From NCBI GenBank assembly GCA_017308135.1, contig JAFKFM010000008.1, positions 620,001 through 684,000 on the forward strand: a DNA stretch of 64,000 bases. Reading direction: 5' to 3'. Positions 32,329 to 41,817 of the stretch are shown here, piece by piece. The DNA is from Alphaproteobacteria bacterium (GTDB lineage Bacteria; Pseudomonadota; Alphaproteobacteria; CACIAM-22H2). Position numbers and translations under genes: made by a program. Position 1 is the stretch's first letter. Every line of letters begins with the position of its first letter. Under the pieces are notes generated by a model. That model ran no database searches. It was not told the DNA's origin and was given only the letters and a program-made list of their open reading frames with translations.

Positions 32329-33282
32329 TCAATCGTTGCGCAGCGCATGATGGCACGCGACGGCGACGACATCCGAAGTGACGTGCGATGGCGGTTCGGC
32401 TTGCGCGCAGAGCGCACTCGCGCGCGGGCAACGGCGATGGAAGCGGCAGCCCGGCGGCGGATCGGCGGGATCGGGGATCTCGCCGTGCAGCACGATGCGC
32501 GGCTGGACCGGCACCGTCGATCCCGGCGGGCGCGGAATGGCGGAGAGCAGCGCTTGCGTATAGGGGTGACGCGGGGCGGCGAAAATCCGTTCCGTCGCGC
32601 CGATCTCGACGATCTTGCCCAAATACATCACCGCCACGCGGTCGCAGACATGACGCACGACCGACAGATCGTGGCTGACGAACAGCATCGACAGGCCGAG
32701 CCGTGCCCGCAGATCGACGATCAGATTGATGATCTGCGATTGGATCGACACGTCGAGCGCCGAAACCGGCTCGTCCGCCACGATCAGCTTGGGCGACAGC
32801 GCCAAGGCGCGCGCGATGGCGATGCGCTGACGCTGCCCGCCGGAAAATTCATGCGGGAAGCGCGTCGCCGCTTCCGCCCCCAGTCCGACGAGATCGAGCA
32901 ACTCGCCGACGCGGGCGCGCGCGCCGCCGACGCCATGAACGGCGAGCGGTTCGCCGACGATCGTACCGACCTTGTGGCGCGGATTGAGAGAGCCGAACGG
33001 ATCCTGGAAGATCATCTGCATGCCGCGCCGGAACGGCTTCAGCGCGCGCGGGCCCAGCTTGGCGATATCGGTTCCTTCGAAACGGATCGAACCCGCATCG
33101 GGGGCCAGCAAGCGCATCGCGGTGCGGCCGAGCGTCGTCTTGCCGCAACCGGATTCGCCGACGATGCCGAGCACCTCGCCCGTGGCGAGCGCGAAAGAGA
33201 CGCCGTCCACCGCGCGCACGCGCCGCCCGCGCCGATCGAGATAGGTCTTCACCAGACCGTCGACTTCCAGAAGCGCGCTCAT
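32329..33282 (-). CDS. Oligopeptide/dipeptide ABC transporter ATPase (DppF/OppF type)
   Basis: A 317-residue ATPase with Walker [10 protein letters not shown], signature [15 protein letters not shown], Walker [15 protein letters not shown] and the C-terminal oligopeptide-transporter extension ([13 protein letters not shown], then a cysteine cluster in [12 protein letters not shown] that may bind Fe-S). It is the second of two ATPase genes that overlap by ATGA. With the permeases at 37000-38780 and the binding protein at 35441 it makes one five-part importer, here placed among peptidoglycan recycling genes. Confidence 0.93.
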   Translation of the reverse strand: MSALLEVDGLVKTYLDRRGRRVRAVDGVSFALATGEVLGIVGESGCGKTTLGRTAMRLLAPDAGSIRFEGTDIAKLGPRALKPFRRGMQMIFQDPFGSLNPRHKVGTIVGEPLAVHGVGGARARVGELLDLVGLGAEAATRFPHEFSGGQRQRIAIARALALSPKLIVADEPVSALDVSIQSQIINLIVDLRARLGLSMLFVSHDLSVVRHVCDRVAVMYLGKIVEIGATERIFAAPRHPYTQALLSAIPRPPGSTVPVQPRIVLHGEIPDPADPPPGCRFHRRCPRASALCAQAEPPSHVTSDVVAVACHHALRND

Positions 33283-34235
33283 GCGGCGGGGTTCCAGCAC
33301 GCCGCACTATGTTCGCCCGCGCGCACGAATGGCGGGCGATCGCCGGCGCATCGTTCGAGAGGTGCGGCACAGCGTTCGGCGAAGGCGCAGCCCGGTGCAC
33401 GCCGCCCTGGGGCGGGCACGTTGCCCGGGATTGCGGGCAAGCGCTTTCCCGGCGGATTGGCAGCGGGGATCGTTTCGAGCAGCGCCTTGGTGTAGCGATG
33501 GCGCGGTTGCCCGAACACGTCCGCCGTCGGCCCCTGTTCGACGATCCGCCCCGCATACATGACGGCGACGCGCGCGCATGTCTCGCCCACCACGCCGAGA
33601 TCGTGGGTGATGAGCAGACAGGCGAGCCCGAGTTCTTTGCGCAAGCGCTCGATCAAGGCCAGGATCTGCGCCTGCACGGTCACGTCGAGGGCGGTCGTCG
33701 GCTCGTCGGCGATCAGCAATTTAGGCTCGCACGCCAGCGCCATCGCGATCATCGCGCGCTGACGCTGCCCGCCCGACAATTGATGCGGGTAGCGTTCGAG
33801 CTGCGCGCGCGCGGCGGGAATGCCGACCAGGTCGAGAAGCTCGGCCGCGCGCGACGCGGCGGCACGCGCATTCATCGACCGATGGATCGTCAGCGTCTCG
33901 CCGATCTGATCGCCGATGGTGAAGACGGGGTTGAGCGACGTCATCGGCTCCTGGAAGATCATCGCGATCTCCCCGCCGCGCACGCCGCGTATTTCCGCGT
34001 CAGAAAGTTTCAGCAGATCGCGCCCGCCGAATTCGATCCGCCCGCCGGTGATCGCGAGCGGCGGCGAGGCGATCAGGCGCAGGATCGAAAGGGCGGTGAC
34101 GCTTTTGCCGCAGCCGGACTCGCCGACCAAGCCGAACGCTTCGCCCGGCAGGATATCGAACGATACGTCTTCGACGAGCTTCACACCGCCAAGCGCGATC
34201 GTCAGCCCTTCGACCCGCAGAACCGGATCGGTCAT
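33279..34235 (-). CDS. Oligopeptide/dipeptide ABC transporter ATPase (DppD/OppD type)
   Basis: A 318-residue ATPase with Walker A GESGCGKS, signature [15 protein letters not shown], Walker [14 protein letters not shown] and the oligopeptide-type C-terminal region ([22 protein letters not shown]). The ATG at 34235 overlaps the stop of anmK; a longer upstream reading crosses into anmK and is rejected. It pairs with the DppF-type ATPase to drive the importer split between the two strands of this locus. Confidence 0.93.
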   Translation of the reverse strand: MTDPVLRVEGLTIALGGVKLVEDVSFDILPGEAFGLVGESGCGKSVTALSILRLIASPPLAITGGRIEFGGRDLLKLSDAEIRGVRGGEIAMIFQEPMTSLNPVFTIGDQIGETLTIHRSMNARAAASRAAELLDLVGIPAARAQLERYPHQLSGGQRQRAMIAMALACEPKLLIADEPTTALDVTVQAQILALIERLRKELGLACLLITHDLGVVGETCARVAVMYAGRIVEQGPTADVFGQPRHRYTKALLETIPAANPPGKRLPAIPGNVPAPGRRAPGCAFAERCAAPLERCAGDRPPFVRAGEHSAACWNPAA

Positions 34236-35329
34236 GCGGCTTTGGCGAGCGATCCGCCGGTCATCGGATGTGGAACACCCGTCGTCGTGGGCAGGCTGAG
34301 CGACAGACCGCGCAGCGAACGCACGGCGAGGAAGCCGAACAATTCGGCTTCGAGATAATCGCCGTTCCACCCGACCGCCTCGACCGGCTCGACCGGCACA
34401 CCCAAGCGGTGCGCGAGCCCATCCATGAAAAAGCGGTTGAGGCGCCCGCCCCCGGTCACCAGCCAGCGGGACGGTTTGGCGGGCACATGTTCGATCGCGG
34501 CGGCGGTCGCTTCGACCGTGAACGCGGCGAGCGTCGCGGCCCCATCCGCGTCGCCCAGCAGATCGACGATCTTCGCGCGCGCGTGAAAATCGTTGCGATC
34601 GAGCGATTTTGGCGGTTTCGCCGCAAAGAACGGATTGGACATCAGTTCCGCCAGCACGCGCGTATCGACCTTGCCGGAGGCCGCGAGTTTGCCGCCCTCG
34701 TCGAACGGCATGTTGCGCCGGCGGCGGACGAAATCGTCGAGCAGCGCCGAGGCGGGGCCGGTATCGAACGCGATCGTCGCGTCGCGATCGATATAGGTGA
34801 CGTTGCCCACCCCGCCGAGATTGAGGACCATCAGCGGCTTGGCGAGCGGTTCGGCCAAGGCACGATGATAAAGGGGTGCAAAAGGCGCCCCCTCGCCGCC
34901 CGCCGCCACATCGGCATGGCGGAATCGCGTGATGACGTCGCGGCCCAACGCCTTCGCCGCGCGCGCACCATCGGCCAATTGGCGGGTGAAACGCTTCTCC
35001 GGCCGATGCCAGACCGTTTGCCCGTGCATGCCGACGATATCGACGGTCGCGAGATCGACATTGCTTTCGGCCGCGAAACGCTGGATCGCCGCGACATGCG
35101 CGTCGGTCGTGCGCGCCTCAAGCTCGGTCAGCGGATCGGTTTCCGCGCGCGCCGGATCGGCGAGGAATTCCAGCAATTCCGCGCGCAACGCCGCCGGATA
35201 GGGATAGGAACCGCCCTTGCCGCTGCGTTCCACGCGCGTTCCGTCGCTGCGCAGAAGCGCCACATCGATCCCGTCCATCGACGTGCCGCTGATCGCCCCG
35301 ATCGCGGTTAGGAACTCGCCTGCCGGCAT
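34232..35329 (-). CDS. anmK: Anhydro-N-acetylmuramic acid kinase
   Basis: A 365-residue AnmK, which hydrates and phosphorylates 1,6-anhydro-MurNAc to MurNAc-6-phosphate in cell-wall recycling. The motifs are clear: [16 protein letters not shown] near the start, [35 protein letters not shown] and [12 protein letters not shown]. The ATG at 35329 follows GGGGGA; the same reading frame continues far upstream only as an antisense shadow of the binding-protein gene. It is first in a minus-strand operon with the two ATPase genes, which ties the importer to anhydro-muropeptide use. Confidence 0.95.
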   Translation of the reverse strand: MPAGEFLTAIGAISGTSMDGIDVALLRSDGTRVERSGKGGSYPYPAALRAELLEFLADPARAETDPLTELEARTTDAHVAAIQRFAAESNVDLATVDIVGMHGQTVWHRPEKRFTRQLADGARAAKALGRDVITRFRHADVAAGGEGAPFAPLYHRALAEPLAKPLMVLNLGGVGNVTYIDRDATIAFDTGPASALLDDFVRRRRNMPFDEGGKLAASGKVDTRVLAELMSNPFFAAKPPKSLDRNDFHARAKIVDLLGDADGAATLAAFTVEATAAAIEHVPAKPSRWLVTGGGRLNRFFMDGLAHRLGVPVEPVEAVGWNGDYLEAELFGFLAVRSLRGLSLSLPTTTGVPHPMTGGSLAKAA

Positions 35330-35357
35330 CCGATCCCCCTGCAAAGTGGATTGCAAT

Positions 35358-35377
35358 TGGTATTGTAGAGGACTATA
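35358..35377. promoter_or_regulatory. Candidate GntR operator between anmK and the binding-protein gene
   Basis: In the divergent gap, TGGTATTG (35358-35365) and ACTATA (35372-35377) stand out as AT-rich elements. The same two elements (AATACCA and ACTATA) recur before murQ at 40880-40919. Their sharing by two promoter regions of one functional cluster suggests a common regulator, the GntR/HutC protein at 39220-39972. Confidence 0.35.
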
Positions 35378-35440
35378 CATCCGGATACTCACCTTATGCA
35401 ATCGGCACGCGGAAACCCGCGGCCACGACGGGGGGCTTCC

Positions 35441-36943
35441 ATGCGCAAGAACTGGATTAGCGCGCTCGCTTTGGCGGGGGCGATCGCGTTCGCGAACGGC
35501 GCGTCCGCGCAAACGATCGAATTGGCGGTCGACGGTTCGCCTGCCGGCCTCGATCCGCATATCGTCACCGCGTTCAACTCGGTGCAGGTCGTCAGCGGCA
35601 CGATCTACGAATCGCTGACCATGATCGACAAGGATCTGCGCACGGTGCCGGGCCTCGCCGAATCCTGGCAGATCTCGGCCGACAACCTCACCTACACGTT
35701 CCGCCTGCGCGGCGGCGTCGCGTTCCACGACGGCAAGCCGGCCGAGGCCGCCGACGTGGTCGCGAGCCTCAAGCGCGTGATGTCGTCGGCGATCGCTTCG
35801 CCGCTCGCCTCGCGCCTCGCCTCGGTCGCCGACGCGACCGCGCCGGATGCGCGCACCGTGGTCGTGACGTTGAAGGAGCCGACCGCGCCGTTGCTGACGG
35901 CACTCGCCTCCATCGCCATCGTGCCGCGCGGCTTCGAAGCCGACAAGGACGGCTTGCAGCGCGCGCCGATGGGCACGGGTCCATTCAAGTTCAAGGAATG
36001 GCAGCCCAACGGCTTCATCGCGCTGGAGAAGAACGCGGGCTATTGGGACAAGGCCAAGCCGCGCGTCGACGGCGTGAAGTTCAACATCGTGCCGGAATCG
36101 GCGACGCGCCAAGTGGGCTTGACCAGCGGCCAGTACCAGATCCTGCCGAATATCGACGCGGCGACGGCGTTGCAGTTGCGCGGCCGCCCGAATGTGCGCT
36201 TGGTCGACACGCTCGAACTCGCCTACACGCTGATCGGCATGAACGTGTCGAAGCCGCCCTTCGACAATCCCAAGGTCCGCGAAGCGCTCAACTATGCGCT
36301 CAACCGTCCGGAAATCGTCCAGGCCGCGCTGTTCGGTGCCGGCGTGCCCGGCGGTTCGCTGTCGCCGGCCCTGAAGGATTGGGCGGTCGACGTCGCGAGC
36401 TTCCCGTGCTTCCGCCACGATCCCGCCAAGGCCCAAGCCTTGCTGCGCGAGGCGGGCATCACGGCGCCCATCGCGATCACGCTGCTGGTGCTGCCGCGCC
36501 AGGACATCCGCGATATTGCCCAGGTCGTGCAGCAGCAGCTGAATCGCGCGGGTTTCCGCGTCGAGCTGCGCATTCCGGAAATCGGCCAGTTCGTCCAGGA
36601 TTGGCGCAACTCGAATTTCGACGCTTTCGCATCGACCAATGCGGGCTCGACCGATCCGGACGACTACTACTACCGCACCTTCCGCACGGGCGGTTCGACC
36701 AACGTGTTCAAGTATTCCAACCCGGAACTCGACACGCTGCTCGACACCGGCCGCCGCGAAACGGCGATGCCTGCGCGTAAAGCCGCCTATGACCGCGCGC
36801 AAGCGATCCTCGCTTGCCAAGGCCCGGCCGCGACGCTGACCTATGGTCAGCTCTACACGGCGACGCGCAACAACGTGCAAGGCTTCGACATCATCGCGAA
36901 CCGTTCGCTGATGAGCCTGTCGAACGTCGTGCTCGGCCGCTAA
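35441..36943 (+). CDS. ABC transporter substrate-binding protein, peptide type (family 5)
   Basis: A 500-residue periplasmic binding protein of the DppA/OppA family. Residues 1-23 form a signal peptide ending in ANGASA. The family landmarks are DPHIVTAFNSVQVVSGTIYE, ESWQISADNLTYTFRLRGGV and YALNRPEIVQAALFG. The ATG at 35441 follows GGGGGC; an earlier in-frame ATG at 35396 would precede an untypical N-terminus. Members of this family bind peptides, nickel or muropeptides. Location beside anmK and murQ makes a muropeptide the best guess. A strong terminator follows the gene. Confidence 0.93.
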   Translation: MRKNWISALALAGAIAFANGASAQTIELAVDGSPAGLDPHIVTAFNSVQVVSGTIYESLTMIDKDLRTVPGLAESWQISADNLTYTFRLRGGVAFHDGKPAEAADVVASLKRVMSSAIASPLASRLASVADATAPDARTVVVTLKEPTAPLLTALASIAIVPRGFEADKDGLQRAPMGTGPFKFKEWQPNGFIALEKNAGYWDKAKPRVDGVKFNIVPESATRQVGLTSGQYQILPNIDAATALQLRGRPNVRLVDTLELAYTLIGMNVSKPPFDNPKVREALNYALNRPEIVQAALFGAGVPGGSLSPALKDWAVDVASFPCFRHDPAKAQALLREAGITAPIAITLLVLPRQDIRDIAQVVQQQLNRAGFRVELRIPEIGQFVQDWRNSNFDAFASTNAGSTDPDDYYYRTFRTGGSTNVFKYSNPELDTLLDTGRRETAMPARKAAYDRAQAILACQGPAATLTYGQLYTATRNNVQGFDIIANRSLMSLSNVVLGR

Positions 36944-36951
36944 CGGCAACG

Positions 36952-36993
36952 GGGGCGGGTCGCCGCATATCGCGGCCCCGCCCCTTTTCTTTT
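36952..36993 (+). terminator. Intrinsic terminator/attenuator after the binding-protein gene
   Basis: A long hairpin with an outer 8-bp stem (GGGGCGGG 36952-36959 with CCCGCCCC 36977-36984) and an inner 5-bp stem (GCCGC 36962-36966 with GCGGC 36972-36976) is followed by TTTTCTTTT. It lies between the binding-protein gene and the first permease gene, so partial termination would keep the binding protein in excess. Confidence 0.85.
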
Positions 36994-36999
36994 CCCCGC

Positions 37000-37962
37000 A
37001 TGTCGCGGAACTTCCTCGTCACCCGCATCGTCGATCTCGCGATCGTTCTGATCGGCGTGTCGATGCTCACATTCTTGATGATCCGCCTCGTCCCCGGCGA
37101 CGCCGTGGCGATCATGCTCGGCGCCAATGCCGAGGTGACGGTCGAGCGAATGAACGAGCTCCGCGCGCGCCTCGGCCTCGACCAGCCGATCCCCGTGCAA
37201 TACGCGCAATGGCTCGGCAACGCATTGCGCGGCGATTTCGGCAATTCGCTGTGGACCGGCAAGCCGGTCGTGCAGGAAATCGCCGTCCATCTGCCGCCCA
37301 CGCTACAACTCGCGGGTCTGAGTCTGTTACTGGGCGCTGGCCTTGCCGTGCCGTTGGGGGTGGCGATGGCGCGCTTGCGCGGCGGCTGGCGCGAGACAGC
37401 ACTTCAAATCGCTTCGGTCGTCGGCTTGACCGTGCCGTCCTTCTGGCTCGGCATCATGATGATCCTGGCGCTGACGAGTTTGGCACCCGAGCTTCAATTG
37501 CTCGGCTATGTGCCCTTCACGGAAGATCCGGCGGGCAATATCGCGCGTTTTCTGCTGCCCGCCATCGCCCTCGCCCTGCCCATCCTCGCCAATCTCGCGC
37601 GCCTCGTGCGCTCGGCGATGCTCGACGCGCTGGCGCAGGATTACGTACGCACGGCGCGCGCCAAAGGCGTGTCGGAACGTTCGGTGTTATTCAAACACGC
37701 GCTGCGCAACGCGCTGATCCCGTTCGTCACCAGTGTGGGCATCATGACCGGCTATCTGCTGGGCGGGGCGATCGTCGTCGAGCAGGTCTTCGCGATCCCC
37801 GGTCTCGGCCGCCTGATCCTCGGTGCGATCTCCGAACGCAATTATCCGCTGCTGCAAACGGCGATCCTGCTGGTGACGTCCGGCTTCGTGCTGGTCAATT
37901 TCGCCGTCGATCTGCTCTACGCGATCATCGATCCGCGCGTGCGGCTGGAAGCCGATCAATGA
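37000..37962 (+). CDS. ABC transporter permease, DppB type
   Basis: A 320-residue permease with six hydrophobic helices, the DppB-type opening (LTFLMIRLVPGDAVAIMLG, LGLDQPIPVQYAQWLG) and the EAA-loop segment DYVRTARAKGVSERSVLFKH. The ATG at 37000 comes seven bases after the T-run of the terminator and has no visible Shine-Dalgarno sequence, which is unusual here and may mean weak translation. It overlaps the DppC-type gene by ATGA. Confidence 0.93.
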   Translation: MSRNFLVTRIVDLAIVLIGVSMLTFLMIRLVPGDAVAIMLGANAEVTVERMNELRARLGLDQPIPVQYAQWLGNALRGDFGNSLWTGKPVVQEIAVHLPPTLQLAGLSLLLGAGLAVPLGVAMARLRGGWRETALQIASVVGLTVPSFWLGIMMILALTSLAPELQLLGYVPFTEDPAGNIARFLLPAIALALPILANLARLVRSAMLDALAQDYVRTARAKGVSERSVLFKHALRNALIPFVTSVGIMTGYLLGGAIVVEQVFAIPGLGRLILGAISERNYPLLQTAILLVTSGFVLVNFAVDLLYAIIDPRVRLEADQ

Positions 37963-38780
37963 ACGCGCAACGCAACAAACTCGTGACATTCGCGGGTGGG
38001 CTGACCGCGCTATTGATCGCCGCCGCGTTGCTGGCGCCATTGATCGCGCCCTACGATCCGCTGGCGCAGAACGTCATCCAGCGCCTGAAAGGGCCGAACG
38101 GATTGCACTGGCTCGGCACCGATCAATTCGGCCGCGACACGCTCTCGCGCATCCTTTACGGGATGCGCGCCTCGCTGGCGATTTCGGGCGGCGCCGTCGG
38201 GGCCGCGTTGATCGTCGGCGGCGCCATCGGTCTTGCCGCCGCCTTTTATCGCGGCTGGATCGAGCGCGTGCTGATGCGCGCGATGGACGTGCTGTTCGCC
38301 TTTCCCGTGATCCTGCTCGCCATCGCGATCATCGCCATTCTGGGGCCCGGGGCGATCACCACCGCCATCGCCATCGCGGTCGTCTACACGCCGATCTTCG
38401 CCCGGCTGCTGCGCGGGCCCGCTCTGTCGATCGTCGAAAGCGATTACGTGCTGGCCGCGCGCTCGATCGGCGCCTCGGATATCCGCATCGCGTTGCTGCA
38501 TGTGTTGCCGAACCTCGCCAGCGTCGTGCTGGTGCAGACGAGCCTGCTGCTGTCGGCCGCGATTCTCGTCGAAGCCTCGCTCTCCTTCCTCGGCCTCGGC
38601 ACACAGCCGCCCACGCCGTCGCTCGGCACGATGCTGTCCGAAGGGCGGAACTTCCTGATGCTGTCGGCGTGGAACTCGGTCTTCGCCGGGCTCGGCATTC
38701 TGATCCTATCCTTCGCGCTGAATCTGCTGGGCGACGCGTTGCGCGACGCGCTCGACCCGCGCTTGCGGCAGGCGGCATGA
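37959..38780 (+). CDS. ABC transporter permease, DppC type
   Basis: A 273-residue permease, partner of the preceding one. The HWLGTDQFGRDTLSRILYG block typical of DppC-like proteins and the EAA loop DYVLAARSIGASDIRIALLH are present, followed by EASLSFLGLGTQPPTPSLG. It shows about six membrane helices. It overlaps the next gene by ATGA. Confidence 0.94.
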   Translation: MNAQRNKLVTFAGGLTALLIAAALLAPLIAPYDPLAQNVIQRLKGPNGLHWLGTDQFGRDTLSRILYGMRASLAISGGAVGAALIVGGAIGLAAAFYRGWIERVLMRAMDVLFAFPVILLAIAIIAILGPGAITTAIAIAVVYTPIFARLLRGPALSIVESDYVLAARSIGASDIRIALLHVLPNLASVVLVQTSLLLSAAILVEASLSFLGLGTQPPTPSLGTMLSEGRNFLMLSAWNSVFAGLGILILSFALNLLGDALRDALDPRLRQAA

Positions 38781-39223
38781 GATTGCGCCCCGCAACGCCA
38801 GCCGATTTCCCCGCTCTGGCCGAGATCGTCGCCAAAGGGTATCGCGACGCGTTTGGCGCGATCCTGTCGCAAGCCGCCCTCGCCGAGCGCACGGACGCGC
38901 ATTTTGCGCGGCGTTTCGCGGCCGAGACCGTGCCGCCGGTTCTGGCGGAAGACGAGACGGGCCGGCCGATCGGCTTCCATCTGACCCATGGCGGCACGCT
39001 GCATATGCTGTTCGTCGATACGGAAGTCCAATCGCGCGGCGCGGGCGCGGCGCTGCTGGCCGATGCCGAGCGGCGCGGTGCGGTGCGCCTCGAATGTTTC
39101 CGCGACAACAGGGCCGCGCGCGAATTCTACGAAAAGCGCGGCTGGGTCCATGCGCGCGATTACACGCGCGAATTCGTCGGCGACGTCTATGCCTTCGTCG
39201 AATACGTCAGACCGGCCGGTTAA
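38777..39223 (+). CDS. GNAT-family N-acetyltransferase
   Basis: A 148-residue GNAT protein: the fold start MRLRPATPADFPALAEIVAK, the acetyl-CoA loop VQSRGAGAALLADAERRG and the closing NRAAREFYEKRGWV are all recognisable. It is coupled to the DppC-type permease gene by ATGA and is the last plus-strand gene before the convergent GntR regulator. In this cluster it may acetylate an amino sugar or the amino acid part of a muropeptide; this is a guess from position. Confidence 0.85.
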   Translation: MRLRPATPADFPALAEIVAKGYRDAFGAILSQAALAERTDAHFARRFAAETVPPVLAEDETGRPIGFHLTHGGTLHMLFVDTEVQSRGAGAALLADAERRGAVRLECFRDNRAAREFYEKRGWVHARDYTREFVGDVYAFVEYVRPAG

Positions 39224-39972
39224 GACCCGGCACGTTTCAACTCGCGCGCTTCGGCGACGAAATCGTAGCGATCACCACGATAGGCCGAGCGCGTGAACTC
39301 GACCGGTGTGCCGTCGGCCAGGAACGCGCGGCGTTCGATGCGCAGCACAGCGGCCCCCGGCGGCACGCCCAGCAACGACGCTTCCTCCGGCGAGGCGAGC
39401 GAGGCCTGCAAACGCTGCAATCCGCGCACCGGCCGGAAGCCGCGTTTTTCGAGCGCGCTGTAGAGCGAGCCTTCGGCGGGCGCGAAGCCTTCGAGGAATT
39501 GCACCGGCACGCAAGCGCGCTCCACCGCCAGCGGTTCGCCGTCGGCCGTGCGCACGCGCGACAGGCGCACGATCTTCGTGCCCATGCCCAACGCCAAAGC
39601 CAACGCTTCTTCGGGCGTGGGCAAGCCGGTCGCGTGCTTCAGCACGGTGAAGCCCGGCGCCTTGCCGCGGCTTGCCATATCGGCCGAGAACCCGGCGAGC
39701 AACGCCGCCGATTGTTCGATGCGCGGCGCGATATAAGTACCCGAGCCGTGGCGGCGCGACAGCAAGCCTTCGCGGAACAACGCGTCGATCGCCTTGCGCA
39801 CCGTGACGCGCGAAATGCCGGTCGTTTGGCTCAATTCGCGTTCCGACGGCAACGCGTCGCCGACTTTGATATTGCCGTCGGCGATGCGCGTGCGGATCGC
39901 GTCGGCGAGCTGGAGATAGAGCGGCGTGGGGCTCGTCTCGTCCAGCGTCAGTTTCGAAAAGGGCCGCTTCAT
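39220..39972 (-). CDS. GntR/HutC-family transcriptional regulator
   Basis: A 250-residue regulator with an N-terminal winged helix (about 17-80: VGDALPSERELSQTTGISR and HGSGTYIA) and a UTRA domain (about 95-240). Members of this subfamily such as NagR/NagQ/YvoA control amino-sugar genes and respond to sugar phosphates. The ATG at 39972 overlaps the murQ stop, so the two are co-transcribed. It is the natural regulator of the recycling and import genes around it. Confidence 0.92.
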   Translation of the reverse strand: MKRPFSKLTLDETSPTPLYLQLADAIRTRIADGNIKVGDALPSERELSQTTGISRVTVRKAIDALFREGLLSRRHGSGTYIAPRIEQSAALLAGFSADMASRGKAPGFTVLKHATGLPTPEEALALALGMGTKIVRLSRVRTADGEPLAVERACVPVQFLEGFAPAEGSLYSALEKRGFRPVRGLQRLQASLASPEEASLLGVPPGAAVLRIERRAFLADGTPVEFTRSAYRGDRYDFVAEARELKRAGS

Positions 39973-40859
39973 GCGGGCGTGCCGATTGCGGCCAGCGCCA
40001 GGCGCAGATTGCCGCCGTTCTTGCGCAGCAAGGCGCGCGCTTGCGACAACGACGCCCCCGAGCGCAGCAACACGGCGGTCTTCACGTCGCCATTGGCCGC
40101 GTCGAGTGCTTTGCGCGCCGCCGCAACCGAGCAATCGCAAAGCTGGGCCACCATCGCCGCCGCGCGCTTGCGCAGCTTGTCGTTGGTCGGGCGCATATTG
40201 ACCATCAAGCCGCGATGGATGCGGCCCAAGCGCACCATGACGGCGCTCGACAGCAGATTGAGCACGATCTTCTGCGCTGTCCCCGCCTTCATACGCGTCG
40301 AGCCCGCGATCACTTCGCTGCCCGTCTCCGCCAGGATCGGAAAAGCCGCCGCCTTCAGCAGCGGCGCGTTGCGGTTGGACGCCACCGCGATGGTCACGGC
40401 GCCGCGTTTGCGCGCTTCGCGCAGCGCCGCCAGCGTGAAGGGCGTCGTGCCGCTCGCCGCCACGCCGATCACCACGTCGCCGCGCCCCACGCGGGCCGCA
40501 CGCATCGCCGCCGCACCGGCCTTATCGTCGTCTTCGGCGCCTTCGGCGCTGCGCGTCAACGCGCGCGGGCCGCCCGCCATCGCGAACACGACGCGGCTTT
40601 CCGGCCAATCGAAAGTCGGCGGCAACTCCGCCCCGTCCTGAACCGCGATGCGGCCCGACGTGCCCGCCCCGGCATAGACAAGCCGGCCCTTCGTTCCCAA
40701 GGCCGATGCGGCCGCATCGACCGCGCGCGCGAGGGCCGGCAATGCCGCGCGCACGGCAGCCACGGCACTCGCCTGGCCTTCCCACATCGCTTCCAGAATG
40801 TCGGCGACGGGCCAAGCGTCGAGGTCGACGAAGCGCGGATTGGAATTTTCGGTTGTCAT
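39969..40859 (-). CDS. murQ: N-acetylmuramic acid 6-phosphate etherase
   Basis: A 296-residue MurQ, which removes the lactyl ether from MurNAc-6-phosphate to give GlcNAc-6-phosphate and lactate. The SIS-domain sugar-phosphate site is YAGAGTSGRI, and the two catalytic glutamates fall in DGAELPPTF (Glu78) and EGAEDDD (Glu109), spaced as in the E. coli enzyme. The C-terminal UBA-like helices follow NMRPTNDKLRKR. Together with AnmK it forms a complete route from anhydro-MurNAc to GlcNAc-6-phosphate. Confidence 0.95.
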   Translation of the reverse strand: MTTENSNPRFVDLDAWPVADILEAMWEGQASAVAAVRAALPALARAVDAAASALGTKGRLVYAGAGTSGRIAVQDGAELPPTFDWPESRVVFAMAGGPRALTRSAEGAEDDDKAGAAAMRAARVGRGDVVIGVAASGTTPFTLAALREARKRGAVTIAVASNRNAPLLKAAAFPILAETGSEVIAGSTRMKAGTAQKIVLNLLSSAVMVRLGRIHRGLMVNMRPTNDKLRKRAAAMVAQLCDCSVAAARKALDAANGDVKTAVLLRSGASLSQARALLRKNGGNLRLALAAIGTPA

Positions 40860-40879
40860 GGCGTTGTCCGGAACCTAAT

Positions 40880-40919
40880 AATACCACTATATAACCTTTC
40901 GCGATGCGCGACAATACCA
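40880..40919. promoter_or_regulatory. Candidate GntR operators between murQ and the DMT transporter gene
   Basis: This AT-rich divergent gap carries AATACCA twice (40880-40886 and 40913-40919) and ACTATATAACC between them. The half-site is the reverse complement of TGGTATT found at 35358 before anmK. The copies flank the expected promoters of murQ and the divergent transporter gene. Confidence 0.35.
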
Positions 40920-40941
40920 GTCACCCGGGAGCGGACCGCCC

Positions 40942-41817
40942 ATGAACATCGACGCCCGCTTCTTCGCGCTGGCCGTATTCGGCATCGCCTTGCTCACCGG
41001 CATGGATGCGCTCGCCAAAGCATTGGCCGGCGGTTACGGCACGTTCCAGATCGTGTTCTTCCGCTACGCCGTGTCGCTATTGCTATTCGCGGCGGCGATC
41101 CCGCTGCTGCGGCCCGAATGGCCGCGCCGCGAACGGCTCGGCGCGCATGCGGCGCGCGCAGTGCTGACGATCGTCACCGGCGCCACGTTCTTCTACGCGC
41201 TGGGCAAGCTGCCCTTCACCGAAGTCTTCGCCATCGCCTATACCGGGCCGATCTTCGTCGCGTTGTTCGGCGCGTTGCTGCTGGGCGAGAAAGTCCGCTG
41301 GCCGACGATGGCGGCGATCGCCTGCGGCTTCGCGGGCGTGCTGGTGATCGCGGCGGACGGCCCGGCGGGCGGCGGCGATACGCAGCAATATCTCGCCCTG
41401 GCTTGCGCCATCGCCTCGCCCGTCAGCTACGCGCTCGGCGTCGTTTTGCTGCGCTCGCAAACCTTGCACGAAAGCGTGCCGACGATCCTGATCGTCCAAG
41501 CGGCGATGATCACCCTCGGGTTGGCGATTGTCGCGGGGCCGAGCTTCACGATGCCCGACGGCGCCGATCTTTGGGCGATCGCCGGGATCGGCGCGTTGGG
41601 GGCGGCCGGCATCTACGCTTTCTCGGCGGCAATCGCGAAGCTGCAAGCAGCACAAGTCGCGGCGGCGGATTATTCAGGCCTGATCTGGGCCGCGATGCTC
41701 GGCTATGTCGCGTTCGACGAAACGCCGCGCCCGGCGATGTGGATCGGCGCGTTGCTGATCCTCGCGGGTTCCGCGACGATGCTGCTGGTCAAAGCGAAAG
41801 CCGCGAAGAAAGCCTAA
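40942..41817 (+). CDS. EamA/DMT-superfamily transporter
   Basis: A 291-residue membrane protein with ten hydrophobic helices in two EamA repeats (RYAVSLLLFAAAIPLLRPEW in the first; the second ends with a basic tail KAKAAKKA). Such proteins export or exchange metabolites, often amino acids or sugars. It diverges from murQ across a gap with shared regulatory half-sites, so it may handle a product of peptidoglycan turnover. Direction and substrate are unknown. Confidence 0.9.
   Translation: MNIDARFFALAVFGIALLTGMDALAKALAGGYGTFQIVFFRYAVSLLLFAAAIPLLRPEWPRRERLGAHAARAVLTIVTGATFFYALGKLPFTEVFAIAYTGPIFVALFGALLLGEKVRWPTMAAIACGFAGVLVIAADGPAGGGDTQQYLALACAIASPVSYALGVVLLRSQTLHESVPTILIVQAAMITLGLAIVAGPSFTMPDGADLWAIAGIGALGAAGIYAFSAAIAKLQAAQVAAADYSGLIWAAMLGYVAFDETPRPAMWIGALLILAGSATMLLVKAKAAKKA

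Noticed and set aside
33437..33448. GCAAGCGCTTTC, one base off the LacI operator
   Set aside because: It is imperfect, inside a peptide-transporter ATPase gene and explained by Lys-Arg codons; no LacI target is near.
35330..36949. Minus-strand extension of the anmK frame by more than 500 codons
   Set aside because: It lies antisense to a clear binding-protein gene, and anmK has a good start with GGGGGA at 35329.
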